From Methylobacterium dankookense (lineage in GTDB: Bacteria; Pseudomonadota; Alphaproteobacteria; Rhizobiales; Beijerinckiaceae): 54,204 bases of DNA. Below are positions 1 through 8,706 of the stretch, piece after piece (position 1 is the stretch's first letter; every line of letters begins with the position of its first letter). The stretch lies in assembly GCF_902141855.1 (NCBI RefSeq), contig NZ_CABFVH010000038.1, positions 1 through 54,204 of the forward strand, in the 5' to 3' direction. The notes below the pieces were generated by a model, which was given only the letters and a program-made list of their open reading frames with translations, was not told the origin of the DNA and did not search any database. The position numbers and the translations under genes were made by a program.

Positions 1-18
1 GATGTGTATAAGGGCCAG
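1..18. other. Probable Nextera/Tn5 mosaic-end adapter remnant at the contig edge
   Basis: The first 18 bases match GATGTGTATAAGAGACAG, the Nextera mosaic end minus its first base, at 16 positions. The only differences are at bases 13 and 15. This is most simply untrimmed library adapter, not genome. It would mean that the last codons of the giant minus-strand gene here are artificial. Confidence 0.8.
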
Positions 19-3000
19 ACCTGCGGGAGCCGCAGCCGCGCGGGCGGCAGGCGCCTGGGCGGCCGGCGGGGCGGCGACCGCGCGCGCGCCGGCCTCGGCC
101 GTGCGCTTCTGCTCGACCGGCTGGGCCACGTCGACCGCGCGGTTCGAGCGGGCGACGAGGGCGGAGAGCTCGTTCAGCGCCTTGATCTGGTCGGAGACCA
201 CCCGGCGCATCTCGCCCGCCGCATCCTGCGTCTCGCGCGGGATGTCCAGCACGCCGCGGGCGAGGTCGGCCCGCGTCGTCTCCAGCTCGCCGCGGATCGA
301 GGCCGCCATCCCGCGCAGCGCCGACACTGACTCGCCGAAGCGGGCCTCGGCCGCCTCGAAGCCGGTGCGGATCTCCTGCGCGGCGGTCTCGATGGCGCCG
401 CGCACGGCCTGTGTCGTCTTCTCGCCCTCGGCACCGGCCCCGGTGCTGAGGTCCCGGAAGGCGCCGGTCACCGCCGCGCTCGCGGCCTCGGCCGAGCGGG
501 TCAGGGTCTCGCCCACGGTGCGGGCGCGCTCCTCGGCCGCGCGCAGGCTCTGCTCGATGCCCTCCGCGAAGGCGCGGGTACGGCTCTCCAGACTGTCGGA
601 GCGCTCCTCCAGGCCGGCGAGCGCCGCCACGACGGCGCCCTCCCGGCCCGCGACGGTCGCGGCGAGCCGCTCCTCGATCGCGGCGAGCGCGCCCGCCGCC
701 TGATCGAGGGCCGCCACATGGGTGTGGGTCTGCTCGGCGAGGGAGCGCCCGCGCCCGTCGAGCGCTGCGGCGAGGCCGGCGGTCTCGCGGGCCGCGCTCT
801 CGGCCACCGCCTGCAGGGCGCTGACCTGGGCGGCGACGCCCTCGCTCGCCCGCCCGGTCTCCCGGGCGATCTCGGCGAGCGCCGCCTGGATCTGCTCGAC
901 GCGGCCGGCAAGGCCCTGCTCGACGGCGCCGAGGCTGCCGCCGGCCTCGGTCAGCAACTCGCGCAGCACCTCGTTGGCGCTGTCGATGCGCACGAGCACG
1001 CTGCCGAGGTCGCGCCGCAGGCGCTCGTTGGTCTCGCCAAGGCCCGCGATGGCCTGGGCCGCACCCTCCTCGACGGCGGTGCGCAGGATCCGGGCGGAGT
1101 CCTGCGACTGCACGGCCAAGGCCTCGGTGCGCTCGCGCAGGGCCTCCAGCAGCGGCGCGCCGGTCTCGGCGAGCGCGCGCTCGATGGCCTGGCCGCGCTC
1201 CTCCAGCGCTCCGGCGAGATCGTGGACTGGGCCGTCGATCGCCGCGCGCAGGCGCTCGACCTGCCGCTCCATGGCGCCGCTCGCCGCGTCCCCGCGCTCG
1301 TCGACGCTGGCGACCAGGGCGCCGCCCTTGTCCTCGATGGTGCGCACCAGGGTCTCGGCGCTCTCGGCGAGCCGGCGGGAGAGGGCCTCACCGCGGGAAT
1401 CGACCAGGGTGCCGAGCGCCGTCGCGCGCCGCTCGAAGGTGTCGGACATCTGGCTGGCCCGCTCGTCGAGGAGCTTGGCGATGGCGCCGTTGCGCTCGTC
1501 GAGGGCGGCGGCGAGCGCCGCTGTGTGGGCCTCGGCGAGGGCCGCGTGGTTGCGGGCGCGCTCGTCCAGGGCGGCGACCATGCCGGCCATGCGCTCGTCC
1601 ACGAGGCTCCCGAAGGCGTCGTGGCGGTCGTCGAAGGCCGTGGCCAGCGCGTCGCCGCGGGCCGCGACCAGGGTCGCGAACAGCTTCATCCGGCTATCGA
1701 TGCGCTGGGTGAAGGCCTCGCTGCGCTCATCCACGGCCTGGGTCAGCGCCGTGCCGCGCTCCTCGACCTGGCGGGCGAGCGTCGCGGTGCGCTCGGAGAC
1801 CACGGCGTCGAGATCGGCGAGGCGCGCGTCGAAGGTCGCGGCCAGCGCCTGCGCCCGGGCCTCGACCGCGTCGGTGAGGTTGAGGGCGCGGCCGTCGAGC
1901 AGGTCGCGGATCGTGGTGCGGGTCTCCTCGAACAGGCCGCGCAGGGCGCCGATGCGCGTCTCCACGGTCTCGGTAAGCGCGCGGCCGCGCTCCTCCACGA
2001 GGTTGCCGAGGCCGTCCTGGGCTTCCTCGAACAGGGCGCGCAGGCGGCGCGTGCGGCTGTCGAGGCTGTCCGCCATCTGGCGCTCGCGCGCCTCCAGCAG
2101 GCCGGTCATCGCGGCCGGCGCCTCGTCCATCAGGCTGCGCAGGGCCTGGATGCGGCTCTCGATCTCGCCAGCGAAGCGGGTCGCGTGCTCCTCGGCCAGG
2201 GTGTCGATGGCGGTGCGGGCCTCGGAGAACAGGCCGTCGAGCCGCCCGGTGCGGGCGTCGAGGGTCTGGGCGAGGGAGCGCTCGCGGGCCTCCACCAGCC
2301 CGGCGAGGGCGGCGGGCGCCTCGTCGAGCAGGGTACGCAGGGCCTGGACCTGGGCCTCGACGGCCGCCGCGGCGCGGCTGCCCTGGCCCTGGACCACGGA
2401 ATCCACGGCGCTGCGCGCCTCCTCGAACAGGGAACGCAGGCGCTCGGTGCGGCTGTCGAGGCTTTCGGCGAGGGCGTGCTCGCGGGCCGCGATGAGGTCG
2501 GAGAGCGCGGTGGGCGCCTCGTCGAGCAGCGTGCGCAGTGCCTGGATCCGCGTCTCCACGGCGCCGGTCAGGCGGTCGCCCTGGCCGTCGATCGCGCCGG
2601 TGAGGGCACCCTGCGCCGCGTCGAGCACGCCGCGCAGGCGCTCGGTGCGGGTGTCGAGGCTGTCGGCCATCTGGCGCTCGCGCGATTCCAGCAGGCCGCC
2701 GATGACGGCGGGCGCCTCGTCGAGGAGCGCGCGCAGCGAGCGGACGCGCTGGTCGACGCTGCCGGCGAGCTGGCGGCTGTGGTTGCCCGCCGCGGCGTCG
2801 AGAGCCGCGCCGGCCTCGTCGAACAGGCTGCGCAGGGCCTCGGCCCGCGCGTCGAGGCTCTGGGCGATGCGGTCGCCGCGCCCGTCGACCAGGGATTCGA
2901 GGGCGCCGAGGCGCTGCTCGAACAGCTCACCGAGCAGGCGGGTGCGCGCCTCGAGGGCCTCGGAGGCGGAGCCGATCGCACCTTCGATGGAGGCGACCAT

Positions 3001-6000
3001 CTCGCGGCCGCGGTCGTCGAGGGTGTCGTGCAGCGGGCCGATGCGGCCGTCGAGGCTGCTCGACAGGGTGGTGGCGTGGTTGTCGAGCAGGCCGCGGATC
3101 TGGGTGGTGCGGTCGTCCAGCAGGCCGTGGACCGTGCGCACGCCCTCGTCGAGCAGGGTGCTGATGTCGGCGGTGCGGGCCGACAGGGTGCGCCCGAGGC
3201 GGCCCTCGCCGTCCTCCAGCATGTGCTCGGCATCGGCGATGGTCTGCTGGAGCTTGGCCAGCACGCTCTCGCCGCGCTGGTCGATCAGCTCGGCGAGCGA
3301 GGAGCCGCCGCGATCGAACAAGCGGGCAAGCTCGGTGATGCGCCCGCCGATGGCACCGAACACGCTGCGGCCCTTCTCGTCGAGCTCGCCCGACATGGCG
3401 GCGGTGCGCTCGTCGATCAGGCGGCCGAGCAGGTCGGAGCGCTCGGCGAAGGCGGCGCGCACCGCCTCGGTCCGAGCGGCCAGCGCCTCGTCGGCCTCGC
3501 GGGCACGGGTCTCGATCAGGCCGACGATCTCCTGCACGCGCTCGCCGAGGCTGCGGTCGAGCCCGTTGGCGCGCGCCTCGAAGCTCTGCTCGAAGGCCGC
3601 CACGCGCTCGGCGAGGGCGCCGCCGATGCCGCCGGTGCGGGATTCGACCATCTCCACAAGCTCGCGGGTGCGGGTGGCGAGTTCCTCGTCCACCGCGTGG
3701 GCGCGGCTCTCCAGCAGGCGGACCGCCTCGAAGGCCTGGGCGCCGAAGCGCTCGTCGAGGAGGCGCGAGCGCTCCTCCAGCGCCGTGCCGATCGCCTCCA
3801 TGCGGGCGAGGACGCCGCTGTCGAGGCGGCCGGCGCCGGCATCGAGCTGCCGGGCGAGTTCCGTGGTCTGGCTCTCCAGGCGGCCGGCGATCTCCGTGGC
3901 GCGGGCGGCGATGTCCTGCGCCAGGGCCTCGGTGCGGCCGTCGAGGGATTGCACGAGGTCGCGCCCGCCCTCGGTCATCACGCGGGCGATCTCGCCGGTG
4001 CGCACGATCAGCGCCTCGTTGAGGGCGGTGGCGCGGGCGCCGAGATGGCCGTCGATATGGGTGACGAGGTTGGCGAAGGTCTCGCCGATCTCGGCCGAGC
4101 GCTTGGCGGCGCGCTCCTCCAGGGCACCGAGATGGGTGTCCACCGCGGCCTGCGCGTCGCGGGCGCGCTCGGCGATCCGGTCGATCACGGCCGGCCCTTC
4201 CAGGGTGATGAAGCGGTCCATCTCGCCGAGCCGCGCGTCCACGGTCTCGCCGAAGGCCGAGGTGCCCTGCGCGATCCGGTCGGCCAGGATGTCGCCGCGG
4301 GCGATGGTCTCCTGGAGGGTGGCGAGGCGGTTGCCGATGGTCTCGTCCAGGGCCTTCACGCGGCCGTCCGCGGTCTCGGCGATGGTGGCGCCGGTCTGGC
4401 TCAGCGTGTCGGCGATGCGCGCCCCCTGCGTGGCGACGGCGAGCACGATGTCGCGGCCGGTGCCGGCGATGCGGGCATGGGTCTCCTCGGCATGGGTGCT
4501 GAGGAGGTCGGCGACGCCGCGGCCATGGGTGCCGAGCGCGCCCTCGATCTCGCCGAGGCGGGCGGTGAGCTCCTCGCGGACCTCGGCCGCCGTGCGGGCG
4601 AGCGTGCCGGTGGCCTCGCCGGTGCGGGCCTCCATCTCGCCGCCGATCCGCGCGATCGCGGCATGCACGGCCGCGACCGCGGCCTCCGTTCGCTCGCCGA
4701 TCTCACTGCCGGCCTGCGCGGTGCCGGTGCGCAGCTGCTGCAGGCTCGTGGCGGCGCGGGCCTCCACGGTGTCGTGGACCTCGGTGGCGATGGTGCGCAG
4801 CACCGCGATGCTCGCGGTGATCGCCGCGCTCATCTCGGCGCTGCGCGTGGCGGTGTGCTCCTGCGCGTCGCGGGCGGCGAGGGTGAGGGTCTCGGCCGCG
4901 CCGCCCGTGCGGGCGGCCAGCGCCTCGGCGAACTCGGTGAGGCGGCGCTCGAAGATCTGCACGACCTCGACGGTGCGGGTCTCCAGCTCGCCGGTGGTGC
5001 CGGAGGCGGTGCGGCGCAGGGCCTCGATGCTCTCGGCGACGGCGGCGGTCATCGCGGCGGTGCGCGCCTCCGTCGTCTCGTGCGCGTCGCGGGCGGCGCT
5101 GCTCAGGCTCTCCGCCGCCGCGTCGGTGCGGGCGGCGAGCGTCTCGGTGAAGGTGCCGAGCCGGCGCTCGAAGACCTCGACGGCCTCGACGGTGCGCATC
5201 TCGATCTCGCCGGTGGCCGAGGCCGCCGAGCGGCGCAGGGCCTCGGCCGCCTCCGTGCTGCCGCTGCCGAGCGCCGCGGTGAGGGTGTCGACCGAGCCGC
5301 GCAGGGAGGCGACGGTATCCGCCGCGCCCGTCTCGAAGGTGCGGCCGAGATCGGCGAAGGCGGTCTCCAGGCTCGAGGCGGCCTCGGCCGAACGGAGCGC
5401 CACGAGGCTGCCGGCCCGCTCGCCCGCGGCGTCGAGGCGCGCCTCCAGATCCGCACCGTGCACGGTGACGGTCTCGTGCAGGCGCACGGCGACGCCCTCG
5501 ATGCGCTCGGCCACCGCGGCGCCGCGCCCGGCCACCGTCTCGCCGACGCGCTCGGCCGTGCCGAGGAGGTCGTCGCGCAGCGCATTCGTGCGGGCCGTGA
5601 AGGTCTCGACGATGCCGCCGGCCGTCAGCGCCAGCGCCGCCTGCGCCTCGCGCCCGCGGGCCTCGATGGTCTCGGCCACGCCGGTGCCGGCGCTCTCGAT
5701 CTCGCTGCGCAACGCAGCGCCGCGGCTCGCGAGGTCCTGGGTGAAGGCCGAGCCGGTTTCGGCGAAGCGGGCGGTGATCTCGCCCCCCGTCGCGGCGAAC
5801 CGCTCGGTGAGCTCGCCCCCGGTGGCCGCGAAGCGGTCCGTCAGCTCGCCGCCGCGGGCGAGGAAGGCGCTCTCCAGGGCGCCGGCGGAGCGCTCGAAAT
5901 TCTCGCGCACGGCGCTGCCCTGGCGGTCGAGCGCCTCGATCACCCCGGCACCGGTCTCGGCCAGCGTGCGCGCCACCTGGCCGGTCGTCTGGGCCAGCTG

Positions 6001-7170
6001 CTCGGTCAGGCCGCTGCCCGCCGCCTCGAAGGCGCGGGTGACCTCGGTGGCGCGGGTCTCGAAGCTGCGGGTCAGGGTCTCGCCGATCTCGCCGAGGCTG
6101 CCGCGCACGCCATCGCTGGTGGCCACCAGCCGCTCGATCAGGGCGTCGCCGCGGCCGGTCATGGCGCCGACCACGCGCTCGCCGGCTTCGCCGAGGGAGA
6201 CCGTGATCGCCTCGCCGCGGGCGTCGAGAGCCTGGGTGACGCGGTCGCCCGCCCCCGTCATCGCGGCGACGATGCGCTCGGAGGCGCCCTCCAGCTCCTG
6301 GCTCAGGCTCTGGTGCGAGCCGGTGATCGCGCCGCGCACCCGGTCGGCATTGGCCACGATCGCCTCGCGCTGGGCGACGAGCTCGTCGACCAGGGCGCGG
6401 ATGCGGATCTCGTTGTCGGAATAGGCGCGCTCGAGGGTCGCGATCTCGCCGCGCACCAAAGTTTCCAGCTCGCCCGCGCGGGCCAGCGCCCGCTCGACGC
6501 CGTCGCCCACCGCAGCCACCTCGCGGCGCACCGTCTGCGACATGGTCAGTACGGCGTCCGTCGAGAAGCTCTCGGGCTCGGCCAGCCGGATCGCGACCTC
6601 GCCGACCGCGCGGGCCACGAGGCGCATCTCCTGCGCGCGCACCGCCAGCATCGCCGCGATGAGGAAGAGGAAGATCGGCCCCGCCAAGGCCGCGGCGCCG
6701 ACCGTCGCCTGGAGCGCGTCCAGGCCGCCGATGAAGCCCTTGAGGTCGCCGCCCGAATGGTTCCAGGCGATCAGCAGGAGGCCGTTCAGCCAGAGGAAGG
6801 CGGCGGCGGCCGCGAAGACATAGGGCTTGCGCGAGGGCCGCACCCGCAGGGTCTGCTGCAGGATGCCGATGTTGCGCCGGTCGTCGTTGGCCACGAGCGA
6901 GCGGTCGGGAGGCAGGAGGCCGCCCTCGCGGCGCACGCGCTCGCGGCCCGGCGGCGGCAGGTCCGAGGTCAGCTGCGTGTCGAGGTCGAGGCGCGGCGGC
7001 ATGGTGCGGCCGGCGGGCTCGGAGAGCGGATCGGCGTCGCCCACGTCCGGCAGGCGCGGCTCGGCCCGGCGCTCGGTCTCGGTCTGCGTCAGGGCGTCGA
7101 GGTTCAGCGCCTGCTCGATCGCAGACAGTGCGGCCTCGGCCGGGTCCTTCAGCTTCTTGTCCGTGGCCAT
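1..7170 (-). CDS. Giant polar-growth-type membrane protein with hendecad coiled coil (GPR/RgsE-like), 3' end missing
   Basis: The reading frame is open from the ATG at 7168-7170 to the window edge, about 2,390 codons. Residues 1-115 are charged and cytoplasmic-looking. Hydrophobic segments lie at about 117-136 and 158-178. Everything after is Ala/Glu/Arg-rich coil with an 11-residue period, typically Arg at position 1 and Asp/Glu at 10-11. R958 and R2014 are exactly 96 x 11 residues apart and the blocks read between them keep one register. Two N-terminal membrane spans plus more than 2,000 residues of apolipoprotein-like repeats is the architecture of Agrobacterium GPR and Sinorhizobium RgsE, which organise the growth pole; TipN of Caulobacter is a shorter analogue. 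The function is inferred from architecture. The last codons may be adapter. It stands alone, divergent from the Hpt gene. Other large coiled-coil scaffolds cannot be excluded. Confidence 0.75.
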   Translation of the reverse strand, partial: MATDKKLKDPAEAALSAIEQALNLDALTQTETERRAEPRLPDVGDADPLSEPAGRTMPPRLDLDTQLTSDLPPPGRERVRREGGLLPPDRSLVANDDRRNIGILQQTLRVRPSRKPYVFAAAAAFLWLNGLLLIAWNHSGGDLKGFIGGLDALQATVGAAALAGPIFLFLIAAMLAVRAQEMRLVARAVGEVAIRLAEPESFSTDAVLTMSQTVRREVAAVGDGVERALARAGELETLVRGEIATLERAYSDNEIRIRALVDELVAQREAIVANADRVRGAITGSHQSLSQELEGASERIVAAMTGAGDRVTQALDARGEAITVSLGEAGERVVGAMTGRGDALIERLVATSDGVRGSLGEIGETLTRSFETRATEVTRAFEAAGSGLTEQLAQTTGQVARTLAETGAGVIEALDRQGSAVRENFERSAGALESAFLARGGELTDRFAATGGELTERFAATGGEITARFAETGSAFTQDLASRGAALRSEIESAGTGVAETIEARGREAQAALALTAGGIVETFTARTNALRDDLLGTAERVGETVAGRGAAVAERIEGVAVRLHETVTVHGADLEARLDAAGERAGSLVALRSAEAASSLETAFADLGRTFETGAADTVASLRGSVDTLTAALGSGSTEAAEALRRSAASATGEIEMRTVEAVEVFERRLGTFTETLAARTDAAAESLSSAARDAHETTEARTAAMTAAVAESIEALRRTASGTTGELETRTVEVVQIFERRLTEFAEALAARTGGAAETLTLAARDAQEHTATRSAEMSAAITASIAVLRTIATEVHDTVEARAATSLQQLRTGTAQAGSEIGERTEAAVAAVHAAIARIGGEMEARTGEATGTLARTAAEVREELTARLGEIEGALGTHGRGVADLLSTHAEETHARIAGTGRDIVLAVATQGARIADTLSQTGATIAETADGRVKALDETIGNRLATLQETIARGDILADRIAQGTSAFGETVDARLGEMDRFITLEGPAVIDRIAERARDAQAAVDTHLGALEERAAKRSAEIGETFANLVTHIDGHLGARATALNEALIVRTGEIARVMTEGGRDLVQSLDGRTEALAQDIAARATEIAGRLESQTTELARQLDAGAGRLDSGVLARMEAIGTALEERSRLLDERFGAQAFEAVRLLESRAHAVDEELATRTRELVEMVESRTGGIGGALAERVAAFEQSFEARANGLDRSLGERVQEIVGLIETRAREADEALAARTEAVRAAFAERSDLLGRLIDERTAAMSGELDEKGRSVFGAIGGRITELARLFDRGGSSLAELIDQRGESVLAKLQQTIADAEHMLEDGEGRLGRTLSARTADISTLLDEGVRTVHGLLDDRTTQIRGLLDNHATTLSSSLDGRIGPLHDTLDDRGREMVASIEGAIGSASEALEARTRLLGELFEQRLGALESLVDGRGDRIAQSLDARAEALRSLFDEAGAALDAAAGNHSRQLAGSVDQRVRSLRALLDEAPAVIGGLLESRERQMADSLDTRTERLRGVLDAAQGALTGAIDGQGDRLTGAVETRIQALRTLLDEAPTALSDLIAAREHALAESLDSRTERLRSLFEEARSAVDSVVQGQGSRAAAAVEAQVQALRTLLDEAPAALAGLVEARERSLAQTLDARTGRLDGLFSEARTAIDTLAEEHATRFAGEIESRIQALRSLMDEAPAAMTGLLEARERQMADSLDSRTRRLRALFEEAQDGLGNLVEERGRALTETVETRIGALRGLFEETRTTIRDLLDGRALNLTDAVEARAQALAATFDARLADLDAVVSERTATLARQVEERGTALTQAVDERSEAFTQRIDSRMKLFATLVAARGDALATAFDDRHDAFGSLVDERMAGMVAALDERARNHAALAEAHTAALAAALDERNGAIAKLLDERASQMSDTFERRATALGTLVDSRGEALSRRLAESAETLVRTIEDKGGALVASVDERGDAASGAMERQVERLRAAIDGPVHDLAGALEERGQAIERALAETGAPLLEALRERTEALAVQSQDSARILRTAVEEGAAQAIAGLGETNERLRRDLGSVLVRIDSANEVLRELLTEAGGSLGAVEQGLAGRVEQIQAALAEIARETGRASEGVAAQVSALQAVAESAARETAGLAAALDGRGRSLAEQTHTHVAALDQAAGALAAIEERLAATVAGREGAVVAALAGLEERSDSLESRTRAFAEGIEQSLRAAEERARTVGETLTRSAEAASAAVTGAFRDLSTGAGAEGEKTTQAVRGAIETAAQEIRTGFEAAEARFGESVSALRGMAASIRGELETTRADLARGVLDIPRETQDAAGEMRRVVSDQIKALNELSALVARSNRAVDVAQPVEQKRTAEAGARAVAAPPAAQAPAARAAAAPAGLALIHI
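1099..4299 (-). repeat. Array of 97 eleven-residue (33-bp) repeats in one register
   Basis: On the minus strand, residues 958-2024 of the giant protein read as consecutive 11-mers without a phase shift. Typical units are RTERLRGVLDA, RIQALRTLLDE and RGREMVASIEG. A higher-order unit of 66 residues (198 bp) is visible around 2100-2750, where RERQMADSLDT-like and RTERLR-like units recur. One residue is missing in the block just N-terminal to R958, which breaks the register there. Hendecads favour a slightly right-handed or nearly straight coil, or amphipathic helices as in apolipoproteins. Confidence 0.8.
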
Positions 7171-7478
7171 TCAACGCCCCGCATTACGCGCGCACCCGCC
7201 GTCGGACGCCATCCGACCTGCGGGCACGATTACCCGTTTACCAAGGAAGTTTAGACCTCGCCCGGCGGACCGGATACCCGAGCCCGGCGGACGCACAGAA
7301 AACCTTAACGGAATGGTTACCACGGCTGCCCGCGGGCCCGCACTCCCGTCGAACCCATGATGCCGCAAGGCTTCGCGCCGCGCGACTCGGGGCAGGCGGC
7401 GCTGTGGATAGCGGGCGCGGCCCCGGTTACAGCGCTTTCCTCCGAGGTGGACGCCGAATGCATGCAGGGGAATCCGCG
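7171..7478. other. Divergent intergenic region between the giant gene and the Hpt gene
   Basis: This stretch of about 300 bp must hold the promoters of both flanking genes. It is less GC-rich than the coding DNA and has several TTAA-containing and TTTA-containing stretches near 7230-7325. None forms a perfect TTAA-N7-TTAA box. I see no gene in it. Confidence 0.5.
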
Positions 7479-7799
7479 ATGACCGCGATCGACCGAGCCC
7501 ATCTCGCCGCGCAGACCGGCGGAGACGAGGCGCTGGCCGCCGAGATCCTCGGCCTGTTCGCCGCCCAGTGCCGCCGGCTCCTGCCCGGCATCGCCGACCG
7601 CTCGCTCGCCTTCCCGGACCGGGCGGACCTCGCCCATACCCTGAAGGGCTCGGCCGCCGGGATCGGCGCGGGCCGTGTTCAGGACCTCGCGGGCCGGGTC
7701 GAGGCGGCCTTGCGGGATGCGGCGGAGCCGGGGGCGGAGATCGCCGCCCTGGAGGAGCAGGCTGCGGCGGCGCTCGCCGAGATCGCCGACGCGGCGTGA
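7479..7799 (+). CDS. Hpt-domain histidine phosphotransfer protein
   Basis: This 106-residue protein consists only of a histidine phosphotransfer helical bundle. The motif AHTLKGSAAGIG places the phosphoryl-accepting histidine at residue 53, the usual H-x-L-K-G-S context. Such free-standing Hpt proteins relay phosphate between hybrid kinases and response regulators in the cytoplasm; alphaproteobacterial ChpT has a different fold and is not what is seen here. The ATG at 7479 has an AGGGGA-type ribosome site about 7 bp upstream. An in-frame ATG at 7458 (seven more residues, GAGG upstream) is an alternative. No kinase is encoded nearby, so its partners are unknown. Confidence 0.85.
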   Translation: MTAIDRAHLAAQTGGDEALAAEILGLFAAQCRRLLPGIADRSLAFPDRADLAHTLKGSAAGIGAGRVQDLAGRVEAALRDAAEPGAEIAALEEQAAAALAEIADAA

Positions 7800-7816
7800 G
7801 AGCGCAGGTGCCGGCG

Positions 7817-7883
7817 TGCAAGGGCGCCTGCGAAGAGGCGGCGCGGCACGCTATTTGAGAGGCACATCGCCGGCGCCCTTGCA
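7817..7883. repeat. Inverted repeat downstream of the Hpt gene
   Basis: TGCAAGGGCGCC at 7817-7828 is exactly complementary to GGCGCCCTTGCA at 7872-7883, with 43 bp between. It may form a long-loop stem at the end of the Hpt transcript or the leader of the ferredoxin gene. No T-tract follows. Confidence 0.4.
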
Positions 7884-7960
7884 ATCCGGGGCCTGTCCCG
7901 TCAAGCAAGCGCGCCGCTCGCCCGCGCGAAGAGCCGCCCGACACGATACCGGAGCCCGTA

Positions 7961-8281
7961 ATGCCCAAGATCACCTATGTCGACGCCGCCGGTACGGCCC
8001 GGACCGTCGAGGGCAGCGTCGGGGCGACCGTGATGGAGACGGCTCTGCGCAACAACGTGCCCGGCATCGATGCCGAGTGCGGCGGCGCCTGCGCCTGCGC
8101 CACCTGCCATGTCTACGTCGCCGACGATTGGGCCGAGCGGGTCGGGCCGGCCGAGGACATGGAGCAGGACATGCTCGACTTCGCCTCCGACGTGCGGGCG
8201 ACCTCGCGCCTCTCCTGCCAGATCAAGATCGCGCCCGATCTCGATGGGCTGACCGTGCACACGCCCCCCCGTCAGGGCTGA
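7961..8281 (+). CDS. Adrenodoxin-type [2Fe-2S] ferredoxin
   Basis: This 106-residue soluble ferredoxin has ligands C40, C46, C49 and C86. That is the C-x5-C-x2-C-x36-C spacing of the adrenodoxin/putidaredoxin/Isc-type family, within ECGGACACATCHV. Such proteins pass electrons to cytochromes P450, ring hydroxylases or iron-sulfur assembly. No isc genes, P450 or ferredoxin reductase lie next to it, so the partner cannot be told. Its 3' end overlaps the convergent VOC gene by 10 bp. Confidence 0.93.
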   Translation: MPKITYVDAAGTARTVEGSVGATVMETALRNNVPGIDAECGGACACATCHVYVADDWAERVGPAEDMEQDMLDFASDVRATSRLSCQIKIAPDLDGLTVHTPPRQG

Positions 8282-8706
8282 GGCGAGGGCAGAACTTCGG
8301 CGAAGCGGAGCAGGTAGCCGTCCGGGTCTTGGACGAGGCATTGCCGCAGGGCGACGTGGCGCGCGCCGACGCGATAGCGCACGTCGTGGGCCTGCCGGAA
8401 CAGCGGCCAGCGCGCGCCTTCGAGGGCGGCAAGGATCGGGTCGAGGGCCGCGACCGTGAACTGCAGGTTCAGGCCGCGCCCGAACGGCGGCTCCAGGGGC
8501 GCGGTCTCCCAGTTCCCGTTGCGGCGGTTCAGCATCACCTGGGCGCCCGCGCGCTCGATGAAGGCGAAGGCGTTCTCGGGGAGGGCGTAGCTGATCCGGA
8601 AGCCCAGGATCCCGCACCAGAAGCGCAGGCTCTCATCCAGGTCCGAGACGTCGAGTTCCGGGATCAGGATGGCGAAGCCGCCCTCGGGCCCTGTGTCCTC
8701 CTTCAT
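8272..8706 (-). CDS. VOC superfamily (glyoxalase/bleomycin-resistance-like) protein
   Basis: The 144-residue protein has the paired beta-alpha-beta-beta-beta layout of the vicinal-oxygen-chelate fold. An IPELDVSDLDESLRFW start is followed by a second module ending LVQDPDGYLLRFAEVL. The closest familiar type is the bleomycin-resistance-like group, which sequesters ligands or does not bind metal. The substrate is unknown. The start overlaps the stop of the upstream VWA gene by 4 bp (8703-8706), so the two are probably translated together. Confidence 0.8.
   Translation of the reverse strand: MKEDTGPEGGFAILIPELDVSDLDESLRFWCGILGFRISYALPENAFAFIERAGAQVMLNRRNGNWETAPLEPPFGRGLNLQFTVAALDPILAALEGARWPLFRQAHDVRYRVGARHVALRQCLVQDPDGYLLRFAEVLPSPQP

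Noticed and set aside
718..7254. A 2,178-codon open frame on the plus strand
   Set aside because: It is the antisense of the giant coiled-coil gene. The repeated 11-codon GC-rich pattern keeps the opposite strand free of stops. It lacks a ribosome site and its Gly/His/Arg-rich product has no plausible domain.
7817..7883. A CRISPR or phage-attachment interpretation of the 12-bp inverted repeat
   Set aside because: There is a single inverted pair with no direct repeats, no integrase and no tRNA nearby. No CRISPR array, prophage or IS transposase was seen anywhere in the window.
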